Made by a program: the position numbers and the translations under genes. The notes below the pieces were generated by a model, which was not told the origin of the DNA, ran no database searches, and saw nothing but the letters and a program-made list of their open reading frames with translations. A DNA stretch of 64,000 nt. It comes from DASPPM01 sp052143835 (GTDB taxonomy: Bacteria > Pseudomonadota > Alphaproteobacteria > JACZXZ01). The stretch spans positions 1 through 64,000 of the forward strand of contig JBKQRV010000067.1 of NCBI GenBank assembly GCA_052143835.1, read 5' to 3'. Shown piece by piece: positions 8,216 to 16,169 of the stretch. Each line of letters opens with the position of its first letter. Position 1 is the first letter of the stretch.

Positions 8216-8722
8216 ACGGCCGACTACAGCAGCGACGCTCAAGGCTTTGTCAATGACGTAATCGCTCCAGTCTTGGATGGACTTGGCCTGGACGAAAGTC
8301 CACAGGCAGCCACGGAACTGTTGCTTGGAACGGCGCTCCAAGAGAGCGGTTTGTTATATAGAGTCCAGCAGGGTGGGGGACCCGCCCTCGGGCTCTTCCA
8401 AATGGAGCCAAACACCCACGACGACATCTGGAATAACTTTTTGAAATATCGAGCGGACCTTTCCGCCAAAGTACAGGCATTTCTTGGGGGTAATCCGCAA
8501 AATTCTGCTTCTCTTCAAAATAATGATCAATATGCTGCCGCAATGGCGCGCGTCCATTACTATAGAATGGGGCAAATTGTTGGAAAGGCTAATCTACCAG
8601 ACGCCGGAGATATTCCCGGGATGGCGAGTTATTGGAAAACGTACTACAATACAGCAGGTGGCGCAGGGACTGCGGCCCAATTTGTTGCCAACTGGGAAGC
8701 GCATCACGGCTCTGTAGCTTAG
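8216..8722 (+). CDS. Phage-type muralytic (transglycosylase-like) protein with apparent ACG start
   Basis: Encodes about 168 residues resembling small phage lysozyme/transglycosylase-like proteins: a catalytic-type Glu in LLLGTALQESGL, then GGGPALGLFQMEPNTHDDIW and a C-terminal aromatic segment (MASYWKTYYNTAGG). The protein reads smoothly upstream of the TTG at 8273, through ADYSSDAQGFVNDVIAPVLDG, back to codon ACG at 8216, which sits four bases after GAGGTG (8206-8211). No ATG, GTG or TTG exists in that upstream part, and an in-frame stop lies at 8198. The TTG at 8273 has no ribosome-binding site. Base composition is clearly AT-richer than its neighbours, indicating recent transfer. No other phage structural gene is adjacent. 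Confidence 0.6.
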   Translation, partial: TADYSSDAQGFVNDVIAPVLDGLGLDESPQAATELLLGTALQESGLLYRVQQGGGPALGLFQMEPNTHDDIWNNFLKYRADLSAKVQAFLGGNPQNSASLQNNDQYAAAMARVHYYRMGQIVGKANLPDAGDIPGMASYWKTYYNTAGGAGTAAQFVANWEAHHGSVA

Positions 8723-9036
8723 CTCGGACTCGGCGAGCCCAGGGGTCCGACCCCCGCCATACAGTCTTGTAGTGCGCATTATTCAATCTGGGCCCTCGGG
8801 CAGCGAGCTGATATTGCCATCTTAAAGTGTTTGGCACCTTTCGCCGCCCGGCGTTTCTGGTGTTGCTTGCCCAAATCGACCGTAAGTTCTAACGGCGGAT
8901 GAAAGCAACGTCTGTCTGCCCAGCGGCGAGAGGTTCTCGGGCCATGGCACGGTCAATCGCTCTATCGGGGAATATATACGCTCAGAGTGACGCTCGCGAG
9001 CTTGCGGGTCGCCTTGCGGCGATGCACGAACCGCAC
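8723..9036. other. Intergenic stretch without a gene
   Basis: Continues the atypical composition of the muralytic gene and then returns to the host composition near 9000. Bases 8714-8757 contain a short G-rich arm and loop (GGGGTCCGACCCCC then GCCA) that superficially resembles the 3' half of a tRNA, but no matching 5' half can be folded. No open frame is convincing. Confidence 0.5.
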
Positions 9037-9816
9037 TCACCCCCCGAAGCGCCGGCGCATCAGCTGTGCCGCCATGCGCACCACGGTCGCGCGCGGCGAG
9101 CGTTGCGCAAGCATGGCGCCGAGACGATTCAAGCCGCCCACCACATGCACGTTCTTGCGTCCGAGAGCGGCAAGCCCCTCGCGCGCGACCCGCTCGGGCG
9201 TGGCGAACCCGCGCTGCGAGCCGCGCATGCCGGCGCGCGTGAAAAACGCCGTCTCGGTGCCGCCGGGACAGAGTGCCAGCACGTCGATCGGCAATCGGCT
9301 AAGCTCGCCCGCAAGCGCCTCCGCATAGAAGAGGTCGAACGTCTTGGTGGCGCCGTAGGTGGCGAGATAAGGGGTGGGCTGAAAGGAGGCCGTGCTGGCG
9401 ACGATGATGAGGCCGGCGCGGCTTCGCCTTGACGCGGCGCGCTCGAGCATCTGCGGCAGGAGCGCGCGGGTGAGCATCACCACCGCCACCACATTGACCT
9501 CGACCATCTCGCGCTCGCTCTCGGCGGAGTTGTCGATCATGCGGCCGAAGCGCCCCAGGCCGGCGTTGTTTATTAGGAGGTCGATGGGAAGTGCGGCCGC
9601 CGCCGCGAGGAAACAGCGCCGTCCGGCCTCGCTCGCGAGGTCGGCCGCGATCGTCTCGACGCGCCGCCCGCCTTGCGCGAGGGGGGCCTTGGCCGCGGCG
9701 AGCTTGGCCGCGTCCCGTCCCGTGAGCAAAAGGTTGGTCTGAAGCGGCAGCGCGCGGGCAAAAGCGGCGCCGATGCCGCTCGTCGCCCCGGTGATCGCAG
9801 CGAACGCGTATGCCAT
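9037..9816 (-). CDS. Short-chain dehydrogenase/reductase
   Basis: Classical SDR of 259 residues acting on an unknown alcohol or carbonyl substrate with NAD(P). The cofactor motif TGATSGIG is at residues 9-16, the structural NNAG near 87, the catalytic serine is in VASTASF and the YxxxK pair is in YGATK. A hydrophobic/basic C-terminus (MAAQLMRRRFGG) resembles SDRs that bind membranes loosely. It is transcribed away from pgk with a roughly 170-bp divergent space. Confidence 0.85.
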   Translation of the reverse strand: MAYAFAAITGATSGIGAAFARALPLQTNLLLTGRDAAKLAAAKAPLAQGGRRVETIAADLASEAGRRCFLAAAAALPIDLLINNAGLGRFGRMIDNSAESEREMVEVNVVAVVMLTRALLPQMLERAASRRSRAGLIIVASTASFQPTPYLATYGATKTFDLFYAEALAGELSRLPIDVLALCPGGTETAFFTRAGMRGSQRGFATPERVAREGLAALGRKNVHVVGGLNRLGAMLAQRSPRATVVRMAAQLMRRRFGG

Positions 9817-9984
9817 GGGGAAGATGCCTCCACGAGATGGGAGGGGGAGTATAGCCGTTGAGGCAAGTCGCGTCCGCGGGCGCTTGTGTGCTCTTGCGGG
9901 CTGCCGAGCGTGCGGCTAAGGAGAGGCGCGCGCTTGCCCGAAAGGCGCAGCCGCCTCAGTGACGCCAACGAAAAGACGGGAAAG

Positions 9985-11193
9985 ATGCCGAAATTGCGAA
10001 CCCTCGATGATCTCGACGTGCGCGGCAAGCGCGTGCTCGTGCGGGTCGATCTCAACGTCCCCATGAAGGACGGCAAGCCGAGCGATACGACCCGAATCGA
10101 CCGGGTGGCGCCGACGATCGACGAGCTCGCGCGCAAGGGCGCACGCGTCATCGTGCTCTCCCACTTGGGCCGCCCCAAGGGCAAGCCTGAACCCGAGTAT
10201 TCGCTCGCCCCCTTAGCACCCGCGCTCGAAAAATCCCTCGGCGGACGCAAGGTCGCCTTCGCGCGCGACTCTGTGGGGCCGGAGGCAAGTGCGGTCGTGG
10301 CGAAGCTCGAGGACGGCCAAGTGGCGCTCCTTGAGAACCTGCGCTTCGAGCCGGGCGAGGAGGCGAACGATGCGAGGTTCGCGCAAGCGCTGGCGGCACT
10401 CGGCGAGCTCTATGTGGACGACGCCTTCGCTTGCGCGCATCGCGCCCATGCCTCGGTCGAGGCTTTGGCACGCCTCCTTCCGGCCGCGGCCGGCCGGCTC
10501 ATGGAGGCCGAGCTCGGCCACCTCGCCGCCGCGCTCGAGCACCCCGCGCGCCCGCTTTATGCCCTCGTCGGCGGCGCCAAGGTCTCGACCAAGTTGGCAC
10601 TCCTCGGCAATCTCGTCGCCAAGGTCGACTCCCTCATCATCGGCGGCGGCATGGCCAACACATTTCTCGCAGCCCTGGGTCGCCAAGTCGGCAAGTCGCT
10701 TTACGAGCACGACCTGGCCGAGACCGCCCGCGCCGTTCTCGCTTCCGCGGCGGCGCGCAAATGCGCCATCCTTCTGCCCACGGATGCGGTGGTGGCGGTG
10801 GGGCTCGAGGCGGGCTCGGCAGCACATGTGGTCGGCATCGAGGCCGTGCCCGCCGGCGAGATGATCCTCGATATCGGGCCGCGGACGGCCGCGGCGCTCG
10901 CTCGGCATCTCGAGGGCTGCCGCACGCTGGTGTGGAACGGCCCGCTCGGCGCCTTCGAGACGCCACCCTTCGATGCCGGCACCAACGTGGTGGCGCGGGC
11001 GGCCGCGGCGCTCAGCAAGGCCGGCAAGCTCCTGAGCGTCGCGGGCGGTGGGGATACGCTCGCAGCCCTCCATCATGCGGGTGTTGCGCAGGACTTCAGC
11101 TACGTCTCGACCGCGGGCGGAGCGTTCCTCGAATGGCTCGAGGGCAAGGAGCTGCCCGGCGTCGCCGCACTCGAGGCCGCCGCCAAGACTTGA
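9985..11193 (+). CDS. pgk: Phosphoglycerate kinase
   Basis: Glycolytic/gluconeogenic cytosolic enzyme interconverting 1,3-bisphosphoglycerate plus ADP and 3-phosphoglycerate plus ATP. The product is 402 residues, normal for the family. Signatures: KRVLVRVDLNVPM near residue 13, the substrate arginine segment DTTRIDRVAPTI, LSHLGRPKG, the hinge AFACAHRAHAS, GGAKVSTKL near 195, and GGGDTLAAL near the C-terminus. The ATG at 9985 (MPKLRTLDDL) is chosen over the 33-codon upstream extension because it matches the family start. gapA and fba are not in the window, so it is separate from a glycolytic operon here. Confidence 0.96.
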   Translation: MPKLRTLDDLDVRGKRVLVRVDLNVPMKDGKPSDTTRIDRVAPTIDELARKGARVIVLSHLGRPKGKPEPEYSLAPLAPALEKSLGGRKVAFARDSVGPEASAVVAKLEDGQVALLENLRFEPGEEANDARFAQALAALGELYVDDAFACAHRAHASVEALARLLPAAAGRLMEAELGHLAAALEHPARPLYALVGGAKVSTKLALLGNLVAKVDSLIIGGGMANTFLAALGRQVGKSLYEHDLAETARAVLASAAARKCAILLPTDAVVAVGLEAGSAAHVVGIEAVPAGEMILDIGPRTAAALARHLEGCRTLVWNGPLGAFETPPFDAGTNVVARAAAALSKAGKLLSVAGGGDTLAALHHAGVAQDFSYVSTAGGAFLEWLEGKELPGVAALEAAAKT

Positions 11194-11234
11194 GCGGTGT
11201 GGCGGCGTGCTCGTCCGCGCTTGCGCCGCGCACA

Positions 11235-11262
11235 TCGACAGCCGCGCGCCGGCTGTGATAAC
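11235..11262 (+). promoter_or_regulatory. Possible sigma70-type promoter for the caspase-like gene
   Basis: TCGACA at 11235-11240 and GATAAC at 11257-11262 with a 16-bp spacer, about 55 bp before the preferred GTG start at 11317. Matches are moderate, so this is a suggestion only. Confidence 0.35.
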
Positions 11263-11316
11263 AAAACGCCATTCCAGGTGCGGGCGCGATTGCCCTCGAG
11301 GGGGAGGGAGAGCGGC

Positions 11317-12696
11317 GTGAAGCCCATGTGGTCCTGGCGCTTCTCCGTCGTCCTCGGCGCCGCTCTTCTCGCCGCACTCCTCGCGGCCGGGCGGAGTGCC
11401 GCGGAGGCGAGCGAGCGCCGCGTCGCCCTCGTCATCGGCAACGGCCAGTACGTCAACGTCCCGCGGCTCGCCAATACGGCGAACGACGCGCGGCTCATCG
11501 CCGAGACGCTGGAGCGCATCGGCTTCTCGCTGGTGGGCGGCAAGGCGCTCATCGATCTCGACCGCGCCGGCATTCAGAAGGCGATCCGCAGCTTCGGCGA
11601 CCAGTTGAACGCCGCCGCGGTCGGGCTCTTCTATTATGCGGGCCACGGGCTCCAGATCGACGGCGTCAATTACCTGGTTCCGGTCGATGCCAACCCCGCC
11701 AAGCCCTCGGACGTCGACTTCGAGCTGGTCGAGGCCGATCTCGTGCTCAAGGTGATGGAGGGGGCCAACTCGAAGCTCAACCTGGTGATCCTGGATGCCT
11801 GCCGCAACAATCCCTTCGGTGGCCGCGGCCTGCGCGACGTGGGCGGCGGGCTGGCGCAGATGAGGGCGCCCAGGGGCACGCTCATCTCCTATGCGACGCA
11901 GCCCGGCAATGTGGCGAGCGACGGCGGTCCCGGCAGCCGCGACAGCCCCTATGCGCTGGCGCTCGCCGAGACGCTGAGGGTTCCCGGCCTCGAGCTGCTC
12001 GAGACCTTCAACAAGGTGGGCGTCGTCGTCGACCGCCAGACGAGCGGCGTGCAGCGGCCGTGGGTGGCGAGCTCGCCGATCGAGGGCAGCTTCTATTTCG
12101 TGCCGCCCGGCGCACCCGCCTCGGCACCGGCGCCAGCGGTCCCTGCGGCGGCCACCCCACCTGCCGGCGCGGACCGGGAGATCGTCTTCTGGCAGTCGAT
12201 CAAGGACAGCAGGAACCCCGCGGATTTCGAGGCCTATCTCGCCCAATATCCCAAGGGCGAGTTCCGGGGCTTGGCGCAGAACCGCCTGAGCGAGCTCAAG
12301 ACGGAGCAGCAGGCGGCCCTCGCACCGCGCGCGCCGACGCCCGTTGCGAGTGCGGCAGCGCCGGAGAGCCAGCCGGCGCCGGCCAGCCCCACGTCCGGGC
12401 GCTTCGACGGCGAGTGGCGGGGCTCGGTCAGCGCCTTCGGGAACAACTTCAGCAACAATCCCTGTCAGAACCTGGAAGTCACCCTCAAGGTGGTGGGCAA
12501 CAGCGTCTCCGGTGAGATCGTGGGCGCGCTCGGGCGGAGTGCGGTTTCCGGGACGATCGCGGCCGACGGCACGGTCAAGGGAACGAGGGGTGCCGAGGAG
12601 CTCTCAGGCCGTTTCCAGGAGGACCGTTTCGAAGGCAGCCTGCAAGGCGGCGATTGCCGGATCGGCTCGATTTCGCTCAAGCGCAGCAAGTCCTGA
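11317..12696 (+). CDS. Secreted caspase-fold (peptidase C14) protein
   Basis: Exported caspase-like cysteine peptidase, 459 residues. An N-terminal signal peptide (VVLGAALLAALLAAGRSAAEA) is followed by a caspase domain with VALVIGNGQY, the catalytic His110 in YYAGHG and Cys162 in ILDACRNNPF. A proline/alanine linker, a segment resembling an SPOR/caspase-associated repeat (FWQSIKDSRNPADFEAYLAQ) and a glycine-rich beta domain (about residue 380 onward) end the protein. GTG at 11317 has GGAGGGAG six to eight bases upstream; ATG at 11326 is the alternative. It follows pgk by 123 bp. Bacterial orthocaspase targets are generally unknown, so no pathway is assigned. Confidence 0.85.
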   Translation: MKPMWSWRFSVVLGAALLAALLAAGRSAAEASERRVALVIGNGQYVNVPRLANTANDARLIAETLERIGFSLVGGKALIDLDRAGIQKAIRSFGDQLNAAAVGLFYYAGHGLQIDGVNYLVPVDANPAKPSDVDFELVEADLVLKVMEGANSKLNLVILDACRNNPFGGRGLRDVGGGLAQMRAPRGTLISYATQPGNVASDGGPGSRDSPYALALAETLRVPGLELLETFNKVGVVVDRQTSGVQRPWVASSPIEGSFYFVPPGAPASAPAPAVPAAATPPAGADREIVFWQSIKDSRNPADFEAYLAQYPKGEFRGLAQNRLSELKTEQQAALAPRAPTPVASAAAPESQPAPASPTSGRFDGEWRGSVSAFGNNFSNNPCQNLEVTLKVVGNSVSGEIVGALGRSAVSGTIAADGTVKGTRGAEELSGRFQEDRFEGSLQGGDCRIGSISLKRSKS

Positions 12697-12759
12697 GGCC
12701 GCCGCGACCCGGCTCACGGCTGCTTGTCGCTTGCCCTGCGATGGTCCACAGTGAGGCGC

Positions 12760-13320
12760 ATGACGGAGACGAAGCGGCCCGAGGAGATGCGGCCGAAGGG
12801 CCCGAGCGTGCGGGCGGTGCCGGAGGGCGACAACCGCGAGCGGCTCATGTGCCCGGACTGCGGTTTCGTCCATTACGACAACCCCAAGGTCGTGGTCGGC
12901 TCGGTCGCGCTGTGGCAGGAACGCATTCTGCTCTGCAAGCGCGCCATCAATCCGCGCCTGGGCTATTGGACGCTTCCCGCGGGCTACCTCGAGCTCAATG
13001 AGACGACGAGCGAGGGGGCCGTGCGGGAGGCCTACGAGGAGGCGCGTGCCCGAATCTCATTGGACGGCCTCCTTGCCGTCTACAATATTCCGCGCCTGAG
13101 CCAGGTCCAGCTCATCTACCGTGCGCATCTCCTCTCGCCTGAAATCTCCGCCGGGCCGGAGAGCGAGGCGGTCGGCCTCTTCGCCTGGGAGGAGATTCCC
13201 TGGGATGAGCTCGCCTTCCCCTCGGTGCATTGGGCGCTTCGCCATGCGCGCGAAGTGTGGGAACGCGAGGTCTTCACCGTGCGCGGCAATCCGCCGGGCG
13301 AGCTCGGCAACATGCGCTGA
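12760..13320 (+). CDS. Nudix hydrolase with N-terminal zinc ribbon-like motif
   Basis: Hydrolase of a nucleoside-diphosphate-linked compound, 186 residues. A short MCPDCGFVHYDNPK motif (half of a zinc ribbon, as in NADH-pyrophosphatase relatives) precedes the Nudix box GYLELNE-x7-REAYEEA, in which the usual Gly after EE is replaced by Arg. The C-terminus has FAWEEIPWDELAFPS, typical of this subgroup. The ATG at 12760 is preferred to the more upstream TTG; MRPKGPSV further in is another candidate. The substrate cannot be named from the sequence. Confidence 0.85.
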   Translation: MTETKRPEEMRPKGPSVRAVPEGDNRERLMCPDCGFVHYDNPKVVVGSVALWQERILLCKRAINPRLGYWTLPAGYLELNETTSEGAVREAYEEARARISLDGLLAVYNIPRLSQVQLIYRAHLLSPEISAGPESEAVGLFAWEEIPWDELAFPSVHWALRHAREVWEREVFTVRGNPPGELGNMR

Positions 13321-13348
13321 GGTCCGCCCGGGCGCCCGCCAGCGCTTC

Positions 13349-14203
13349 TCAGCGGCTGGTCTCGAGCACGATGATGCCGGCCGCCACGACCGTTGCGGCA
13401 AGCACGCGGCGGCGCCCGAAGGGCTCGCGCAGGAAGAGGCTGCCGATGATGGCGGCGAAGATGACGCCCGTCTCGCGCAGGGCCGCCACCTGCCCCATGG
13501 CGCCGAACGACATGGCCCAGATGGCGATGCCGTAGCCGGCGAAGGAGAGCAGGCCTCCTACCAGCGGGACGAGCCAGGCGCCGCGGAAGTAGGCGAGCAT
13601 TTGGCCGCGGCGGCGAAGCCAGGTCGCGATGACGAAGGGCATGCCGACGATGGTGAAGAGCCAGGCGATGTAGCCGAGCGGTGCCCCCGAGCGCCGCACG
13701 CCGAGCCCGTCGATGACCATATAGGCGGTGATGGTGAGCGCTATGAAGAGCGCGTAGAGCACGGCGCGCCGCTGGTCGCCGCGCGGCCGGCCGCGCTCGA
13801 AGGCGAGGCTCGCGGTGCCGAGCGAGACGAGCGCTATCCCGGCGAAGCCGCCCCAAGGCAAGAGCTCGCCCGCGGCGAGTGCCGAGACGAGCGCCACCAT
13901 GACCGGGGCCGAGCCGCGCGCGAGGGGATAGACCTGGCTCAGATCGCCGTAGCGGTAGGCCTGCACCAGCCCCGCATAGTAGCCGATGTGGACGAGCATC
14001 GAGCCCGCGAGGAAGGGCCAGCTCGCCGGCGCCGGCGCCTTGAGCCACAGGAGGGCCGCCGCGAGCGCCGGCACCATCGGCCAGAAGGCGACGAAGGCCA
14101 TGGTGAGCAAGTGGTCGCCGGAGCCCTTGACGAGCGCGTTCCAGCTCGCGTGCATGACGGCCGCGGCCAGCACGAGAAGCGCTGCGGGGAGCTCGAGCGG
14201 CAT
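13349..14203 (-). CDS. EamA/DMT-family permease
   Basis: Inner-membrane transporter of the drug/metabolite transporter superfamily, 284 residues with about ten hydrophobic helices arranged as two EamA repeats. The first repeat ends with PLARGSAPVMVALVSALAAGE and the second with ALRETGVIFAAIIGSLFLRE, the repeat signatures. Substrate unknown; family members export amino acids, sugars or metabolites. It converges on the Nudix gene and is divergent from the toxin-antitoxin module. Confidence 0.85.
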   Translation of the reverse strand: MPLELPAALLVLAAAVMHASWNALVKGSGDHLLTMAFVAFWPMVPALAAALLWLKAPAPASWPFLAGSMLVHIGYYAGLVQAYRYGDLSQVYPLARGSAPVMVALVSALAAGELLPWGGFAGIALVSLGTASLAFERGRPRGDQRRAVLYALFIALTITAYMVIDGLGVRRSGAPLGYIAWLFTIVGMPFVIATWLRRRGQMLAYFRGAWLVPLVGGLLSFAGYGIAIWAMSFGAMGQVAALRETGVIFAAIIGSLFLREPFGRRRVLAATVVAAGIIVLETSR

Positions 14204-14313
14204 GGGGGAACGCGGCTCCGGCGAGAGGGGTCCGTCACGGGACTGTCATAAAGCTTTTGGCCCGCGGCCGCCGCGCGGTCAAATCAATTAGCGCCGGCAA
14301 TACGCGAAGCCGC

Positions 14314-14342
14314 TTGACCATATCACTCAAAGGGAGCAATCT
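14314..14342 (+). promoter_or_regulatory. Possible promoter of the MNT-HEPN module
   Basis: TTGACC at 14314-14319 followed after 17 bp by CAATCT at 14337-14342. The -10 match is weak, but the position, immediately before the operator-like palindrome at 14344-14365, is what an autoregulated promoter would show. Confidence 0.3.
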
Positions 14343-14343
14343 G

Positions 14344-14365
14344 GTTTGTGCACATGTGCACAAAC
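14344..14365. promoter_or_regulatory. Perfect 22-bp palindrome, likely operator
   Basis: GTTTGTGCACA followed directly by its exact reverse complement, so 11 + 11 bp without a spacer; it also contains two direct copies of TGTGCACA. It sits just upstream of the ribosome-binding site (GGGAG, 14372-14376) and the GTG start at 14384 of a gene whose product begins with a ribbon-helix-helix domain. Such dimers bind symmetrical sites, so autoregulation of the toxin-antitoxin operon is the natural reading. Confidence 0.75.
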
Positions 14366-14383
14366 TATGATGGGAGCCCAGCC

Positions 14384-14818
14384 GTGCCCTTCCTCTCCTT
14401 CCGCGTGGCGGCTGCGACCCGTGACCGAGTCAGGCTGGTAGCGGCCAGGCGGGGCGAGAGCCTCCAGGCGGTCATGGGCCGAGCCGTCGATCGGCTGCTC
14501 GCGGAAGAGGATCGGCGACAGCCGACGTTGAGCCATATCCTGCGCCGGCTGCGCAGCCGCCAGGCCGAGTTGCGCAAACGCGGCATCGCGAGGCTTTGGG
14601 TTTTCGGCTCGATCGCGCGCGGAGATGCGCGACCCGAGAGCGATGTCGATCTCGTCGTCGAATTCAACCCGGCCGCGAGTGTCTCGCTCACCGCTTTCGC
14701 GCGGCTGCGCGAGGATTTGTCCGGCAGCGTTGGCGCCCAGGTCGATCTCGTTGAGTGGCGCAATCTCAGGCCTCACGTTCGCGCCGCGGCCGAGCGTGAC
14801 GCCGTGAACGTGTTCTGA
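14384..14818 (+). CDS. Antitoxin: ribbon-helix-helix plus MNT nucleotidyltransferase
   Basis: Antitoxin of a HEPN/MNT module, 144 residues. The C-terminal half is a minimal nucleotidyltransferase with GSIARG at 75-80 and S-D-V-D at 86-89, the metal-binding pair Asp87 and Asp89. Known MntA proteins AMPylate a tyrosine of their HepT partner to silence it. The first 45 residues (FLSFRVAAATRDRVRLVAAR...SLQAVMGRAVDRLLAEE) look like a ribbon-helix-helix DNA-binding domain, not normally part of MntA. The GTG at 14384 is chosen because GGGAG lies seven bases upstream; the earlier GTG at 14348 and ATG at 14354 fall inside the palindrome. The stop overlaps the toxin start by one base (TGATG). Confidence 0.8.
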   Translation: MPFLSFRVAAATRDRVRLVAARRGESLQAVMGRAVDRLLAEEDRRQPTLSHILRRLRSRQAELRKRGIARLWVFGSIARGDARPESDVDLVVEFNPAASVSLTAFARLREDLSGSVGAQVDLVEWRNLRPHVRAAAERDAVNVF

Positions 14819-15183
14819 TGCCGGCCCGGGACGCCGAAGACCGCCTCCGCGATATTCTCGATGCCGTGCGGGACATTCAGGCCTTCACGCGGGCGATGGC
14901 TGAAGAGCGCTTCCTGGCCTTGCCAAATGAGGATAGGCGGACCTATCGCGCGATCAAGAACGCGGTCGCCGAGATCGGCGAGGCTGTCAAAGGCCTGCCG
15001 GGCGAAATCTGCGCGCGCCATCCGGCGGTGGATTGGCGCGGCCTTGCGGGGTTGCGCGACATCTTGTCCCACCGCTACTTCGTCGTGGACCTGCCGAGAC
15101 TGTGGCCGGTCCTGAGGGATGAGCTCCCGGTTCTGCGTAAGGCCGTCGAAAGCGAGCTGCCGCCTGGGACAGAGACGCTGTAA
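14818..15183 (+). CDS. HEPN-domain toxin (HepT/DUF86 family)
   Basis: Small all-helical toxin of 121 residues. It carries the HepT signature R-x4-H-x-Y as Arg80, His85 and Tyr87 in RDILSHRYF. In characterised systems Arg and His form the RNase site and the Tyr is the residue AMPylated by the partner nucleotidyltransferase. The ATG shares its A with the stop of the antitoxin gene, so the two are translationally coupled. Its end lies only 18 bp from the end of ftsY, which faces it. Function as an RNase is inferred from the family. Confidence 0.88.
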   Translation: MPARDAEDRLRDILDAVRDIQAFTRAMAEERFLALPNEDRRTYRAIKNAVAEIGEAVKGLPGEICARHPAVDWRGLAGLRDILSHRYFVVDLPRLWPVLRDELPVLRKAVESELPPGTETL

Positions 15184-15201
15184 CGGCGCGGCGACTAAGA
15201 C

Positions 15202-16155
15202 TCACTCCGACAGCCCCATGAGGCTGCGAGCGAAGTCGCGCGCGGCAAAGGGGTGCAGGTCGTCGGCACCCTCGCCCACGCCGATCGCGTGCACCGGGAG
15301 GCCGAAGCGCTCGGCGAGTGCCACCAGCACGCCGCCGCGCGCAGTGCCGTCGAGCTTGGTCACGACGAGCCCGCTCACCTCGATCATGGCGCGGAAGGTC
15401 TCGACCTGGGCGTGGGCGTTCTGGCCGGTCGTGGCGTCGAGCACGAGCAGCACCGCGTGCGGTGCCGAAGGATCGAGCTTCCTGATCACCCGCCGGATCT
15501 TCTGCAGCTCGGCCATGAGGTCGGCGCGGTTGTGCAGGCGGCCGGCGGTGTCGATGAGGAGAAGGTCGGCTGCGGCCTTCCGTGCTGCCTCGAGCGCATC
15601 GTAGGCGAGCCCGGCCGCATCGGCCCCGCGGCCGCCCGCGATCACCTCGACGCCGACGCGCGCACCCCAGATCTTGAGCTGCTCGATCGCGGCGGCGCGG
15701 AAGGTGTCGCCCGCGCACAGCATCACGGCGAGACCCTCTTGCTTGTAGAGGCGGGCGAGCTTGCCGATCGTCGTGGTCTTGCCGGTGCCGTTCACGCCGA
15801 CCACGAGGACGACGAAGGGCTTCTTCGCCCTGTCCACGGCGAGCGGCTTGGCGACCGGAGCCAGCACCTCCGCGATCGCGCGCGCCAGGCTCTCGCGCAC
15901 TTGCTCGGCACTCGCCTCGCCCGCGAAGCGCTCGCCCGCGAGCCGTTTGATAAGCTTGGCCGCCATGGCCGGCCCGAGATCGGCGGCAATGAGGAGCTCC
16001 TCGAGCTCCTGAAGCGTCGTCGCATCGAGCTTGCGCTTGCTGAGGATTCCGGCGATGCCGTCGCCGAGCTTGCTCGAGCTGCGGCTGAGCCCCGCCTTGA
16101 GCCGGCTCAGCCAGCCGCGGCTGGGTGCCGCGCTCTCCTCGCTCATCGCCGGCAC
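15202..16155 (-). CDS. ftsY: Signal recognition particle receptor FtsY
   Basis: SRP receptor GTPase that docks Ffh-ribosome complexes at the membrane translocon; its partner ffh is at 19801. 317 residues: a short basic N-terminal region, the four-helix N domain (LDATTLQELEELLIAADLGP), then the G domain with GVNGTGKTTTIGKLA, DTFRAAAIEQL, DTAGRLHN, TKLDGTARGG and a C-terminal GEGADDLHPF. The acidic A domain is essentially missing, as in many alphaproteobacteria. A GTG at 16155 follows AGGAG; ATG at 16146 is possible. It is the last gene of dapF-mtaB-ftsY, 14 bp after mtaB. Confidence 0.95.
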   Translation of the reverse strand: MPAMSEESAAPSRGWLSRLKAGLSRSSSKLGDGIAGILSKRKLDATTLQELEELLIAADLGPAMAAKLIKRLAGERFAGEASAEQVRESLARAIAEVLAPVAKPLAVDRAKKPFVVLVVGVNGTGKTTTIGKLARLYKQEGLAVMLCAGDTFRAAAIEQLKIWGARVGVEVIAGGRGADAAGLAYDALEAARKAAADLLLIDTAGRLHNRADLMAELQKIRRVIRKLDPSAPHAVLLVLDATTGQNAHAQVETFRAMIEVSGLVVTKLDGTARGGVLVALAERFGLPVHAIGVGEGADDLHPFAARDFARSLMGLSE

Positions 16156-16169
16156 TGTGCCACTACTCC

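Noticed and set aside
8714..8757. tRNA-like 3' half (GGGGTCCGACCCCC then GCCA)
   Set aside because: No anticodon or D arm can be folded and the 5' acceptor strand is missing; could be a remnant attachment site but cannot be supported.
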